Assembly: GCA_963820185.1 (NCBI GenBank)
Contig: CAWFYV010000007.1
Span: 1-64,000, forward strand
Length of the DNA stretch: 64,000 nucleotides
DNA from: Aquilonibacter sp963820185
GTDB lineage: Bacteria; Vulcanimicrobiota; Vulcanimicrobiia; Vulcanimicrobiales; Vulcanimicrobiaceae
Reading direction: 5' to 3'
Below, in pieces: positions 56,529-64,000 of the stretch; position 1 is the stretch's first letter; every line of letters starts with the position of its first letter. The translations under genes and the position numbers were made by a program. The notes beneath the pieces were generated by a model. That model saw only the letters and a list, made by a program, of their open reading frames with translations. It had not been told where the DNA came from and made no database searches.

Positions 56529-58585
56529 TTCCGGCGCAGCTCTTCGAGAAATTCGGGCGCTGTAATGCCACGGGTCGGCGAGCCGCACGCGGTGACGAGC
56601 ACGCTAGCGCGCGCGCGAGAGATTGCGTACTCAAATGCGCTGCGTTCCTGCGCGTTATAGGCCTCTCGCGCCTTGGTGCGATACAAATAGTAACTAAACT
56701 TTGCGGTGCGCGAGGCGTTCACGGAGCCCGCATTCTCGCGCGGAATCATTCCGAGCGTCGGGCTCCACAAGAAGGCATCGGGCACATACCAGCGCGGAAA
56801 TGAGCCGGCGCGCGCATCGGGAATTGCGACGAATGCGAACGAGCGCCCGCGTGCAGCATCGAGGCTGAGCAACTGCACGAACGAGGGGTCGAGCGGCGCA
56901 TCGTACGCTTCGCAATCGCTCTCGGCGCGTTCGGCGACGTCGGCTAAGAGATCGCCCAGCGTTGCGCCCGGTGCGCGCCGATGCAGCTCCAGTAGACGAT
57001 CCAACACCTGGCGCAGGATATGTTGTTGTGCGCGGGCCCGTGCGCAGCCCGGTTCGCCGCTACGGGCAAGTCCTTCGCTCCAGACCTTGCGCACGAAGTC
57101 TGCGAGTGGAAGGGCGGTCATCGCGTCGACCCAACCTTCGCGTAGTTTGCGAAACCCGACGATGCGGGCACGTGCCGTCGCATTGAGCGATTGGTCGGTC
57201 TCGCCGCGCAAGACGTTCCAGCCCAAACGCACGTCGCGCTTGGGGTTCCAGCGACTGCGGCGCTCGGTGGGCGCCTGTTCGGGATCGGGCGCAAAGAGCG
57301 CGGTTTGCGGATCGGGCGGATCGCCGCAAAGCGTGGCTATCGATGCATCCGAGAGTGCAAGCGCGTTGCCCGACAGCGTACGCAGCAGCCACTCGTGGCG
57401 AAATGGATCCCACACGTTCCAAAGTAGCGCGAGCGCATCAAGCGCGTGGCGTTCGGCGAAGATGTTCACGTCGCCGGCGGCGGCGGCGGGAACGTCACGG
57501 TCGAGCAAGGCGTCGAGGTAGACCTGCACGTCGGCGCAACTGCGGAAGAGCACGGCGATCTCTCCCGGCGGCACGCCGCGTTCGAGCTCATCGTGCACGC
57601 GCTGCGCAACGTACGCGGCTTCGTCGGCGAGCGTCTTTGCACGGTGCAGCGTGATATCCGCCGCCGCGGGGGCCTGCGAGAGGGTTATCGTCTGGGCTAC
57701 GCCGGCAAGTGCGACGTCCGGGCGTGCCCCTTTGAAGCGGCTGGTCGCGGTGCGCGCATCTCCGGCAAAGGTCACGCCGGCAAGCGGCGTTCCGTAGATC
57801 GCATCGAGCAACGCGCGCTGCATCGGCGTCGCCTCTTGCATTTCGTCGACAAAGATGTGCGCGAATTGCTCGCGCACGCCGTGCGCGAGTTCGGGACGTT
57901 CACGTAGCCGGTCGACCGCGCGCGCAATCGCATCGCTCTGCGAGACGGCATCACTCGCATTCGTGGAGATCACGTACGCGTCGTACAGTTTGTATAGGAT
58001 TTTGGCTAGGTCGACCTCGCGGCGATACTGGCGTTGCAGCTCGTCGGCGCTCACGTCAAGCGAATCGCGATAGGCGTCTTTTGTGGCTGCGATCAATTCC
58101 GCGTGCGCGAAGTTCGGCGGTTTCGCGTAGAAATCGGTCGCTCCCGCGAGCGAGCGTTCGAGAAACGTGTGCGGAGCGATGCCGCCATCCCGCAGCTTAC
58201 GGATCAGGCGATAGGCGGCGTCAAGAAACCAATGCGGTCCGCGCAATGCCGCAACTTCGGGATCGATCGCTCCGTTCTTGAGCTCGGGCCACGTGAGGTC
58301 GAACAGTTGCGTCGCCCCGGCTACAAAGTCCCGGCGCGCTTCGATCGGATCGGCAATGCGGACCGGGGTTCCGGCAGTTTCAAGCACGATGCAGGCAAGC
58401 GTTACGAGCTCACAGGGATGCGCGGCGAAAAAATACGCCACGCCGCGCTGCTCGTGGTAGCGCGCTGCGCGTGCGCGCAGGGCTGTCGTTTTTCCGGTGC
58501 GACTCGCGCCCGCGATCTCCAGCGACGCGTCAAACGGTGTCTCGATCGCCGTGCGTTGCTCGGCGCTGAATTCAACGGTCATCAT
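56525..58585 (-). CDS. UvrD/AddA-like ATP-dependent helicase
   Basis: Encodes 686 residues from ATG 58585, just over half the length of AddA. Walker A GASRTGKTTAL near 29, motif II VDEMQEATPMQ, motif III-like GDARTATSRFKGA, and motif VI AISRARASVL are present. Motif III lacks the usual Gln, and no nuclease domain follows. The stop/start overlap with the nuclease gene (TGATG) implies a two-subunit helicase/nuclease. Role: probably DNA end processing for recombination. Confidence 0.85.
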   Translation of the reverse strand: MMTVEFSAEQRTAIETPFDASLEIAGASRTGKTTALRARAARYHEQRGVAYFFAAHPCELVTLACIVLETAGTPVRIADPIEARRDFVAGATQLFDLTWPELKNGAIDPEVAALRGPHWFLDAAYRLIRKLRDGGIAPHTFLERSLAGATDFYAKPPNFAHAELIAATKDAYRDSLDVSADELQRQYRREVDLAKILYKLYDAYVISTNASDAVSQSDAIARAVDRLRERPELAHGVREQFAHIFVDEMQEATPMQRALLDAIYGTPLAGVTFAGDARTATSRFKGARPDVALAGVAQTITLSQAPAAADITLHRAKTLADEAAYVAQRVHDELERGVPPGEIAVLFRSCADVQVYLDALLDRDVPAAAAGDVNIFAERHALDALALLWNVWDPFRHEWLLRTLSGNALALSDASIATLCGDPPDPQTALFAPDPEQAPTERRSRWNPKRDVRLGWNVLRGETDQSLNATARARIVGFRKLREGWVDAMTALPLADFVRKVWSEGLARSGEPGCARARAQQHILRQVLDRLLELHRRAPGATLGDLLADVAERAESDCEAYDAPLDPSFVQLLSLDAARGRSFAFVAIPDARAGSFPRWYVPDAFLWSPTLGMIPRENAGSVNASRTAKFSYYLYRTKAREAYNAQERSAFEYAISRARASVLVTACGSPTRGITAPEFLEELRRK

Positions 58586-59838
58586 CGACCGAATCGCTCG
58601 CGCTCGTCGTGCGGGCGGTCGGCGCACGCGTCGCGATACGCACAGTAGGTGCATGCATCCGGGTCGTTCGTCACCGCGAAGCGCTCGAGCGAACCAGAGC
58701 TTAACTCGCGGCAAATCTCGACCATGCGTGTGCGCGCGCGCTCGAGGTCGGCGACGGCGATTGTTCCGCTCGCGGCCCCATTGCGTTTCGCTTCGGGGCT
58801 CGCAACTTGCACCACTTCGAGCGAGATCGGCACGACGTCGAGCAGCGCGTCTTTGAGCGGGATCAGCGCGAGGCGCGAGACGTGGTCGCCCGCTGCGGTG
58901 CGCGCCCAATAATAAAATGGCAGTTGGAAGTCCGCGAACCGGCGCACTTCCTGGCGGTACTCGGCCGCGCTCGTTGCTATCGAGCCGGTCTTGTAGTCAA
59001 AAATGCTGACCGCACCGGTACGATCGTCGCGATCCAGACGGTCGATAAAGCCGACGAAGTCGAAGCCGTCGAGGTCGAGATTGATTGGAATCTCGCGCCC
59101 AATTACCGTGAACGGTGCGCGCGCAGCCTCGGCGAGCAGCCAATCGACGTAGCGCTCTGCCGTGCGCAATGCACGCCGGCGCTGCAATTCGAACTCTACG
59201 GCCGTCTCGAATTGGTCGCGAAACCGCTCGAAGGCCCAGTTTATGTAGCCGACGATGCGCGTGCGCATTGCAACCTCGTCGCGGGCACTCGGCTGGGGAA
59301 ATTCACCGTGAAAGTCTTCGAGCGCGGCATGCACGGCCGTGCCATAAACCGACGCCGACGACGGCGTGTCCTCGACTGCCGCACAGATATAGCGGTAGTA
59401 CCACTTGCGTGCGCACTCGGCGTATGCATTGAGCGCCGAGGCAGAGAAATGCGTCTGGCGTGCGCGAACGCCTGCAGTCGGATCGGGCGATTGCCCCGAG
59501 CGTAGTTCGAAAGCACTACTATCATCAGAGGTCTCGCGATCGGGTGACGGCTCGAGCGCGAAGAGCTTATAGAGGTCGGTGTCGCGATCGATCGCGTTTA
59601 CACGCTCGCTAAAGCGCAGTAGCGCATCGCGCTCTACGGTCGGCACGGCCAGCAACCCGCGCGCGATCGCGTCCAAGAGCGGTGGAAGGCGCGTGGCAGC
59701 AGTTGCGTACGCGGCGGCAGTGTCGTGCGGAACACCCGAACACGGCGAACGAAGCGCGCGGATCAAAGGCGCTTCGTCTCCGGTATCAAACCAAGCGCGA
59801 AGGTCGGCAACAAAAGTAGTGGCTAGCGAGGCGTTCAC
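58582..59838 (-). CDS. RecB/AddB-like PD-(D/E)XK nuclease with Fe-S motif
   Basis: Encodes 418 residues. The nuclease core is FVGFIDRLDRDD, then VSIFDYKTGS (Asp and Lys of the motif) and FQLPFYYW (Q-x3-Y). Four Cys, one or two in CARKWYYRYIC near residue 142 and three in CTYCAYRDAC near 400, form the AddB-type Fe-S site. The N-terminal helicase-like region of full AddB is nearly absent (about 120 residues remain). Pairs with the helicase gene downstream. Confidence 0.85.
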   Translation of the reverse strand: MNASLATTFVADLRAWFDTGDEAPLIRALRSPCSGVPHDTAAAYATAATRLPPLLDAIARGLLAVPTVERDALLRFSERVNAIDRDTDLYKLFALEPSPDRETSDDSSAFELRSGQSPDPTAGVRARQTHFSASALNAYAECARKWYYRYICAAVEDTPSSASVYGTAVHAALEDFHGEFPQPSARDEVAMRTRIVGYINWAFERFRDQFETAVEFELQRRRALRTAERYVDWLLAEAARAPFTVIGREIPINLDLDGFDFVGFIDRLDRDDRTGAVSIFDYKTGSIATSAAEYRQEVRRFADFQLPFYYWARTAAGDHVSRLALIPLKDALLDVVPISLEVVQVASPEAKRNGAASGTIAVADLERARTRMVEICRELSSGSLERFAVTNDPDACTYCAYRDACADRPHDERERFGR

Positions 59839-59902
59839 GTTTCGTTACTAGCAGTTACAGGTCGCACCAGGCGCCCCTGCATCCGGCGTATAAGGGGGAA
59901 TC

Positions 59903-60469
59903 ATGCGGCGCATCATCATTGGGATCAGTGGCGCGAGCGGTAGCGCATACGGCTACATGGCGTTGCAGGCTTTACGAGCGATTGGCGGCGTTGAGACACA
60001 CGTCGTTATCAGCGATGCTGCGCGTCGCACGATCGAACTCGAGATGGAGATGAGCGCCGAGGATTTCGAGTCGCTCGCCGACGTCGTGCATCGCGGCGAC
60101 GATCTGGCTGCGGCGATCTCGAGCGGCTCGTTCGTTACCGATGGCATGTTGATCATCCCATGCTCGATAAAAAGTGCGAGCGCGATCGCCTATTCGATGA
60201 ACGACAATCTTCTCGTGCGCGCCGCTGACGTCTGTTTAAAGGAGAAGCGCAAACTCGTGCTGGTCGTGCGCGAATCGCCCTTGCATCTAGGGCACCTTCG
60301 CACGCTCGCGCAGCTCGCCGAGATCGGGGCGGTGATCCTGCCGCCGATTCCGGCCATGTATTCAGCGCCGCAGAGCGTCGACGACATCGTCGCGCACACG
60401 GTCGGCAAAGCGCTCGACCAGTTCGGCATCCCCCACGAGTTGTTCAAGCGATGGAGAACGCCCACCTAA
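59903..60469 (+). CDS. ubiX: UbiX-like flavin prenyltransferase
   Basis: Encodes 188 residues. Family signature: GISGASGSAYGYMAL near the N-terminus, PCSIKSASAIAYSMNDNLLVRAADV and RESPLHLGHLRTL. Makes prenyl-FMN for UbiD-type decarboxylases; no UbiD gene lies in the window. The 3' end overlaps a tiny downstream gene. Confidence 0.92.
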   Translation: MRRIIIGISGASGSAYGYMALQALRAIGGVETHVVISDAARRTIELEMEMSAEDFESLADVVHRGDDLAAAISSGSFVTDGMLIIPCSIKSASAIAYSMNDNLLVRAADVCLKEKRKLVLVVRESPLHLGHLRTLAQLAEIGAVILPPIPAMYSAPQSVDDIVAHTVGKALDQFGIPHELFKRWRTPT

Positions 60470-60561
60470 GGAACGTTCGCTTGGGTTGGGCCGTTGCTTC
60501 ATACGTCGCAGCGGTTTTTCTCGTGACGTTCATGATCCGCAACCCGGTGGCCGCGTGTTGA
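60451..60561 (+). CDS. 36-residue single-helix membrane peptide
   Basis: ATG 60451 overlaps the end of ubiX by 19 bases and the stop at 60559 overlaps the TTG of the next gene (TTGA). The peptide has a charged start (MENAHLRNVR) and one hydrophobic helix (GWAVASYVAAVFLVTFMI), ending NPVAAC. Coupling on both sides and the helix suggest it is translated. Function unknown. Confidence 0.5.
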   Translation: MENAHLRNVRLGWAVASYVAAVFLVTFMIRNPVAAC

Positions 60562-60806
60562 GACCCAACTTTGCGCTCGGCATTCCGTCTCCGGGCGTTC
60601 CGTCTCCAACCGATCCCATCGCGATCCCGCCGATTGTGATGCAGATCATACGCGCCAACCAGATGGCCTTTGAGTGGGCGCACCTTGTAGGCATCGGGCT
60701 CGCGGTGATCTGGTGCATCCGCACGTTTCCACGGAGCGAATATCCAACCGGCGGTGCCACCGTCGCGCGATTGCTGATCGTGCTGGCTGCCGCGTTTTTC
60801 GCCTAG
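60558..60806 (+). CDS. Small two-helix membrane protein
   Basis: Encodes 82 residues from TTG 60558; GTG 60555 is one codon upstream. A Pro-rich N-terminus (GIPSPGVPSPTDPIAIPP) leads to two hydrophobic helices (about 42-55 and 68-82). No family recognised. Convergent with, and overlapping by four bases, the MobA-like gene. Confidence 0.55.
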   Translation: MRPNFALGIPSPGVPSPTDPIAIPPIVMQIIRANQMAFEWAHLVGIGLAVIWCIRTFPRSEYPTGGATVARLLIVLAAAFFA

Positions 60807-61558
60807 CTCGTGCGTACCAGAGATTCCGCCAGCGCCACGTCGCTGACGCGATCGACATTTACGCCGGTTTCCGGATAAGGCGAGATCACCGCGCGCACCG
60901 GCGCGCCGAGCAACTGCGATGCACGGCGTTCGGCGCTCGCCATCGAGAGTCGTCCGAGCGCGAAGCGCGCGAGCACGTCCCATCCAAAGAGCGATGCGAG
61001 TTGCAGCGGATTCTTGCGCGCGGCGCCGAGCTTTTCGATGAAGTGTTCGAGTGCGGGTAGCGCGCGCGGTTTGATCGCAATGAGTCCTCCACCACAGAAG
61101 GTCCCGTCGCGCAAACGCGCCCACGTATGCGGCACAGTCGGATAAAGGGCTTCGTGCACGGTGCGCTCGATGCAACCGTAGCCGAGATCAGCGTCGAGAT
61201 CGTGCGCGTAGCCGATGAAATCATCGACGGCGGCGGCGATGAGCACCGGCAAGTCCGACGTGCTTACAAGCGCGATCTCGTCGGGCGGCAAGCCCTCCAG
61301 CCCGTTGTGGAGGCTCACGCGTATCCGTGCACCATCCGCCCGGCGTTCGTCGGCGAGTGCGAGCGCGGGATCAGCGTGCGCGCTTTCCGGCGCTACGACG
61401 ATGATATGTCCGATCTGCGTGCTTGCCCGCAGCGCGCGCAGCGTACGCTCCACGAGCGTGACGCCGCCGATGCGCACAAACGCCTTGTTAGGCGCGCCGG
61501 GTTCAAGCGCAGCAACGTCGTCGGGCGGTCCTCCGGCCAAGACGACGGCGGTGGTCAT
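60803..61558 (-). CDS. MobA-like nucleotidyltransferase
   Basis: Encodes 251 residues from ATG 61558 (overlaps the ispE stop as ATGA). N-terminal AVVLAGG and, later, ALVSTSDLPVL (the metal-binding Asp) fit MobA/GlmU-like NTP-transferases. The P-loop is longer and less basic than in MobA (PPDDVAALEPGAPNKAFVRIGG). The product may be a sugar or cofactor nucleotide; its place after ispE hints at, but does not prove, an isoprenoid link. Confidence 0.75.
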   Translation of the reverse strand: MTTAVVLAGGPPDDVAALEPGAPNKAFVRIGGVTLVERTLRALRASTQIGHIIVVAPESAHADPALALADERRADGARIRVSLHNGLEGLPPDEIALVSTSDLPVLIAAAVDDFIGYAHDLDADLGYGCIERTVHEALYPTVPHTWARLRDGTFCGGGLIAIKPRALPALEHFIEKLGAARKNPLQLASLFGWDVLARFALGRLSMASAERRASQLLGAPVRAVISPYPETGVNVDRVSDVALAESLVRTS

Positions 61559-62430
61559 GCGGTTTCGCCGCGCCACGAACGGCCGTGCGCGAACGCCGTC
61601 GGAAAACGCAGATACTCGCGCTCGAGATCCAAGCGTGCTTCGATCGCAGCGATCGTTGCCGCATCCCGCGCGAGTGTGAAGACGGCTGATCCTGATCCCG
61701 ATAGAAGCGCGTTATGCGCGCCGGCTGCGCGCAGTGCCTCGATCGCGTGCGCCACCTGCGGCGTCGAGCTTGCGATCACGTCGTGAAAATCGTTGGACAT
61801 CGAACGCTCGACCTCGTCGAAATCGCCGCGTTGCAAAGCGGTGAGCACGCCAAGCGAAATCGAGGTGTTGCGAGGGCGGGATGGACGCGCGAGGGCGTCG
61901 AGTTGTGCAAAGGCCGTCGCCGTCGACACGGCGACGGGTGGTTTAACAACGAGTACGTGCCAAGGTGGAAGTGCGCCAACCGCGGTCACGCGCTCGCCCG
62001 TCCCTTCGACCAATGCGCCCGAATCGGCAAGAAAGAACGGCACGTCGGAGCCGAGTGATCGCGCAATCAGTACCCAGTCGGCGGCGTACGCGTGGCCGAA
62101 CGCGCCCGCCATCGCAGCGCGCAGCACTGCGGCAGCGTCGCTCGATCCGCCACCTAACCCTGCTTGCACGGGGATCGTCTTGCGCAGCGTCAACTTCGCA
62201 GCCGGAAGCGGATCGAGCGCGCGGGCGGCTCGTACGGCAAGATTCTCATCGCCTTCCAACGATGGATCGCTGGATACAAATGCAAAGGTTGAAGAAGGTT
62301 CGATTTGTAGCTCGTCGGCAAGCTCGAGCGGCACCATGACGCTGCGCAGCGCATGGTAGCCATCCGGGCGTCGATCCAGGACCTCCAGGGTCAGATTTAT
62401 TTTTGCCGGGCAGGCGAATTGCATCCGCAT
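61555..62430 (-). CDS. ispE: 4-diphosphocytidyl-2-C-methyl-D-erythritol kinase
   Basis: Encodes 291 residues. GHMP kinase motifs: CPAKINLTLEVLDRRPDGYH, IPVQAGLGGGSSDAAAVL and LSGSGSAVFTL. Third-stage kinase of the MEP isoprenoid pathway. Divergent from the glycosidase-like gene at 62482. Confidence 0.95.
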   Translation of the reverse strand: MRMQFACPAKINLTLEVLDRRPDGYHALRSVMVPLELADELQIEPSSTFAFVSSDPSLEGDENLAVRAARALDPLPAAKLTLRKTIPVQAGLGGGSSDAAAVLRAAMAGAFGHAYAADWVLIARSLGSDVPFFLADSGALVEGTGERVTAVGALPPWHVLVVKPPVAVSTATAFAQLDALARPSRPRNTSISLGVLTALQRGDFDEVERSMSNDFHDVIASSTPQVAHAIEALRAAGAHNALLSGSGSAVFTLARDAATIAAIEARLDLEREYLRFPTAFAHGRSWRGETA

Positions 62431-62481
62431 AAGTTTCCAGCGAAAGGGGCGCCCCGGTCAAGGGCGTAGCACAGGGGTGGT

Positions 62482-64000
62482 ATGGGCCCGAGCTATGACG
62501 CGCAGCGAAATGAGTTTTGCGCGTACGTCGTCCCGGAATCGCAAACACCCTATGGGCTCCTGCTCGGGAACTATAAGTCCTATGCGCAATCGACCGCCAA
62601 GGGTGGCGTCCGCGGGCTTTGGGATGCCGATACGGACAAGATCATCTTCGGCACGCATCAAATCGCCTATCGCATCGTTGATGGCGGCAGCACGCTCTTT
62701 CCGCATCAGATCACGCGCGAGCTGACGTTTCTTCCATACGCGCAAATCGCCGAGTTTACGCTCGAGCATCGCGTGCACGTAACCGAGGCATTCTTCGTGC
62801 CGTTCGGCGAGGCGTTCGATCGAGCGGTGTCGTTCGTCGTCGACGTTACCCTCTACAACCCGGGTGCGATCGAGATCGAAGTCGCCGTCTTCCCCTGGGC
62901 GATGCTTGTGGGGCAGCGCTTCTATGGCGAGCCCGAGAGCGAGATGACCGCATGGTCGCGCGACCGCTTCATCTGCTCGAAGAGCAACGAGAGTGGCGCC
63001 GAGCGCTGGTGGGGCGGGTCGCGCGAGCCGCGCGCAGTCGAGCTCTCACTTCGCGAGCAAGTGTTGACCGAAAACATGCGGCGCGGCTCGCTATTGCCCG
63101 AAGGTCTTCCCGGCTTCGGACACGCCGCGTCGGAGAGCTCGACAATGGTTGGGCGGCGGGTTTACGGTGCCTTTGAATACCGTATCAAGGTCGCGCCTGG
63201 CGCTCGCGAAGCGCTGCGCCTTGCCGTCGTCTTCCATAAAGATGGCACGGAGCACAGCTTGCCCCGGCTCGAGAGGTTGCTTGGCGACGAGCGCGCCCTG
63301 CATGACACGCAGCGCTACTACGCGCGCCGCCTAGCCGATGCGCGATTCATGACGCCGTCGCCCGCGATCAGCCGCGGTGTAGCGTGGGCAAAAGCTAATA
63401 TGATCCGCATCGTCAAGGAGTATCCGCAGGGTTGGGGATCGACGAATTCGCCGCCGTCGGACATTCTCGTCTCGCGCGACACGTCGTGGTTCGTGCACGG
63501 CTTTGACTACTTCTGGCCGGAGTTCAGCCGCGATGCGCTCGAGGTTTTCAATCGGACAGTCGAAGAGTCTGGATTGATGATCGAATACGTGCGCGGCGTC
63601 AATGGCTACACGACGGCATACGATTTGAACATCAACGACGATACGCCGCTGCATCTAATCGCGATGCTGCACCACTACAACGCCACGCTCGACGACGCTT
63701 GGGTACGCGAGCGCATGCCGCTCGTGCTCAAGCTCGCCGATTACATGCTGACGCAGCGCGACGATCAGGGCTTGCTGTTCTGCAAAGCCAAGGGTGTAGA
63801 CATGTACGGCATCTCGTCGTGGCGCAATATCATCCCATATTATACGCTCGACGGTGCGGTGACCGAGATCAATGCCGAAGGCGTCTTTGCACTTGAAGCG
63901 GCGGCGATGCTTTGCGCGGTTGCGGGCGATTGGGCGAATTGGGAAAAGTTCGCGAATGAGTCCCAGGCGCTACGTGAAGCAATGATGGATTATCTGTTCA
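62482..64000 (+). CDS. Glycosidase-like (six-hairpin) protein, 3' end outside the window
   Basis: An open frame of 506 codons runs from ATG 62482 to the window end without a stop. The first 250 residues are beta-rich (YVVPESQTPYGLLLGNY, FFVPFGEAFDRAVSFVVD); then an (alpha/alpha)6-barrel-like part begins (RGVAWAKANMIRIVKEYPQGWG, SRDTSWFVHGFDYFWPEFSRDALEVF, NGYTTAYDLNINDDTPLHLIAMLHHY, all split). This resembles amylo-alpha-1,6-glucosidase or GH15-like glycosidases; catalytic residues cannot be assigned here. An unexplained GGGGTGG lies upstream as the RBS. Confidence 0.7.
   Translation, partial: MGPSYDAQRNEFCAYVVPESQTPYGLLLGNYKSYAQSTAKGGVRGLWDADTDKIIFGTHQIAYRIVDGGSTLFPHQITRELTFLPYAQIAEFTLEHRVHVTEAFFVPFGEAFDRAVSFVVDVTLYNPGAIEIEVAVFPWAMLVGQRFYGEPESEMTAWSRDRFICSKSNESGAERWWGGSREPRAVELSLREQVLTENMRRGSLLPEGLPGFGHAASESSTMVGRRVYGAFEYRIKVAPGAREALRLAVVFHKDGTEHSLPRLERLLGDERALHDTQRYYARRLADARFMTPSPAISRGVAWAKANMIRIVKEYPQGWGSTNSPPSDILVSRDTSWFVHGFDYFWPEFSRDALEVFNRTVEESGLMIEYVRGVNGYTTAYDLNINDDTPLHLIAMLHHYNATLDDAWVRERMPLVLKLADYMLTQRDDQGLLFCKAKGVDMYGISSWRNIIPYYTLDGAVTEINAEGVFALEAAAMLCAVAGDWANWEKFANESQALREAMMDYLF

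Noticed and set aside
1..64000. CRISPR array
   Set aside because: The only regularly spaced repeats seen are coding (38727-38834) or the three IS-like repeats at 1909-2032; neither has spacers of CRISPR form, and no cas gene is present.

Overview
The window is 64 kb of a high-GC bacterial chromosome. Spot counts of 60-base lines give about 60% GC in the backbone. It is gene-dense, with many 1-4 base stop/start overlaps (ATGA, GTGA, TTGA). The core genes are bacterial housekeeping genes: trmD, rplS, lepB, rnhB, rplU, sufB, gcvT/H/PA/PB, scpA/B, dinB and ispE. A split glycine decarboxylase, a small prokaryotic AdoMet decarboxylase, many Gly/Pro/Ser-rich secreted lipoproteins and frequent GTG/TTG starts would fit an uncultured candidate phylum such as Eremiobacterota. 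That placement is a guess; no rRNA or tRNA gene was seen. Several lesions (a frameshift in the endonuclease IV gene, two genes without a usual start codon) may be real or may be assembly errors.

Layout. 1-2.2 kb: TPM-domain gene, a wrecked lemA, and a 3' fragment of comM that stops exactly at a mobile-element-like end. 2.2-7.3 kb: a lower-GC island with a sulfotransferase coupled to an aspartyl/asparaginyl-hydroxylase-like protein that lacks its metal ligands, and a divergent lipoprotein and polytopic membrane protein. 7.3-8.9 kb: the intact comM. The comM repeats bracket the island. 9-15.8 kb: AI-2E-family transporter, patatin, a channel-like protein, a DUF427 protein and a sodium:solute symporter. 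15.8-19.2 kb: a ribose-type ABC operon. 20-28.5 kb: a long leftward cluster running trmD, rplS, three lepB genes, ylqF, rnhB, yraN, a Ser/Thr kinase, an APC permease, an unlisted 58-residue membrane protein and a Usp-domain protein. 28.5-36 kb: Clp-N-like, DUF1028, TatA-like, prp, rplU, penicillin acylase, Rieske and sufB. 36-41 kb: an HxlR regulator with a double operator, then polyamine genes speD and speE separated by two paralogous lipoproteins; speD has a G-tract promoter and a long structured leader. 41-46 kb: thioesterase and the glycine-cleavage operon. 46-48.7 kb: a nitrate/sulfonate/taurine-type ABC operon preceded by a Cys-containing leader peptide and an intrinsic terminator. 48.7-55.5 kb: DNA repair, cell wall and chromosome segregation genes. 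55.5-62.4 kb: GNAT, a compact helicase/nuclease pair, ubiX-like, a MobA-like transferase and ispE. 62.5 kb to the end: an incomplete glycosidase-like gene.

The observations most worth checking are the speD promoter and leader RNA, the leader-peptide attenuator upstream of the sulfonate-type ABC operon, the comM-bracketed island with its catalytically dead hydroxylase-like protein, the paired HxlR operator, and the two genes that appear to start on non-canonical codons.
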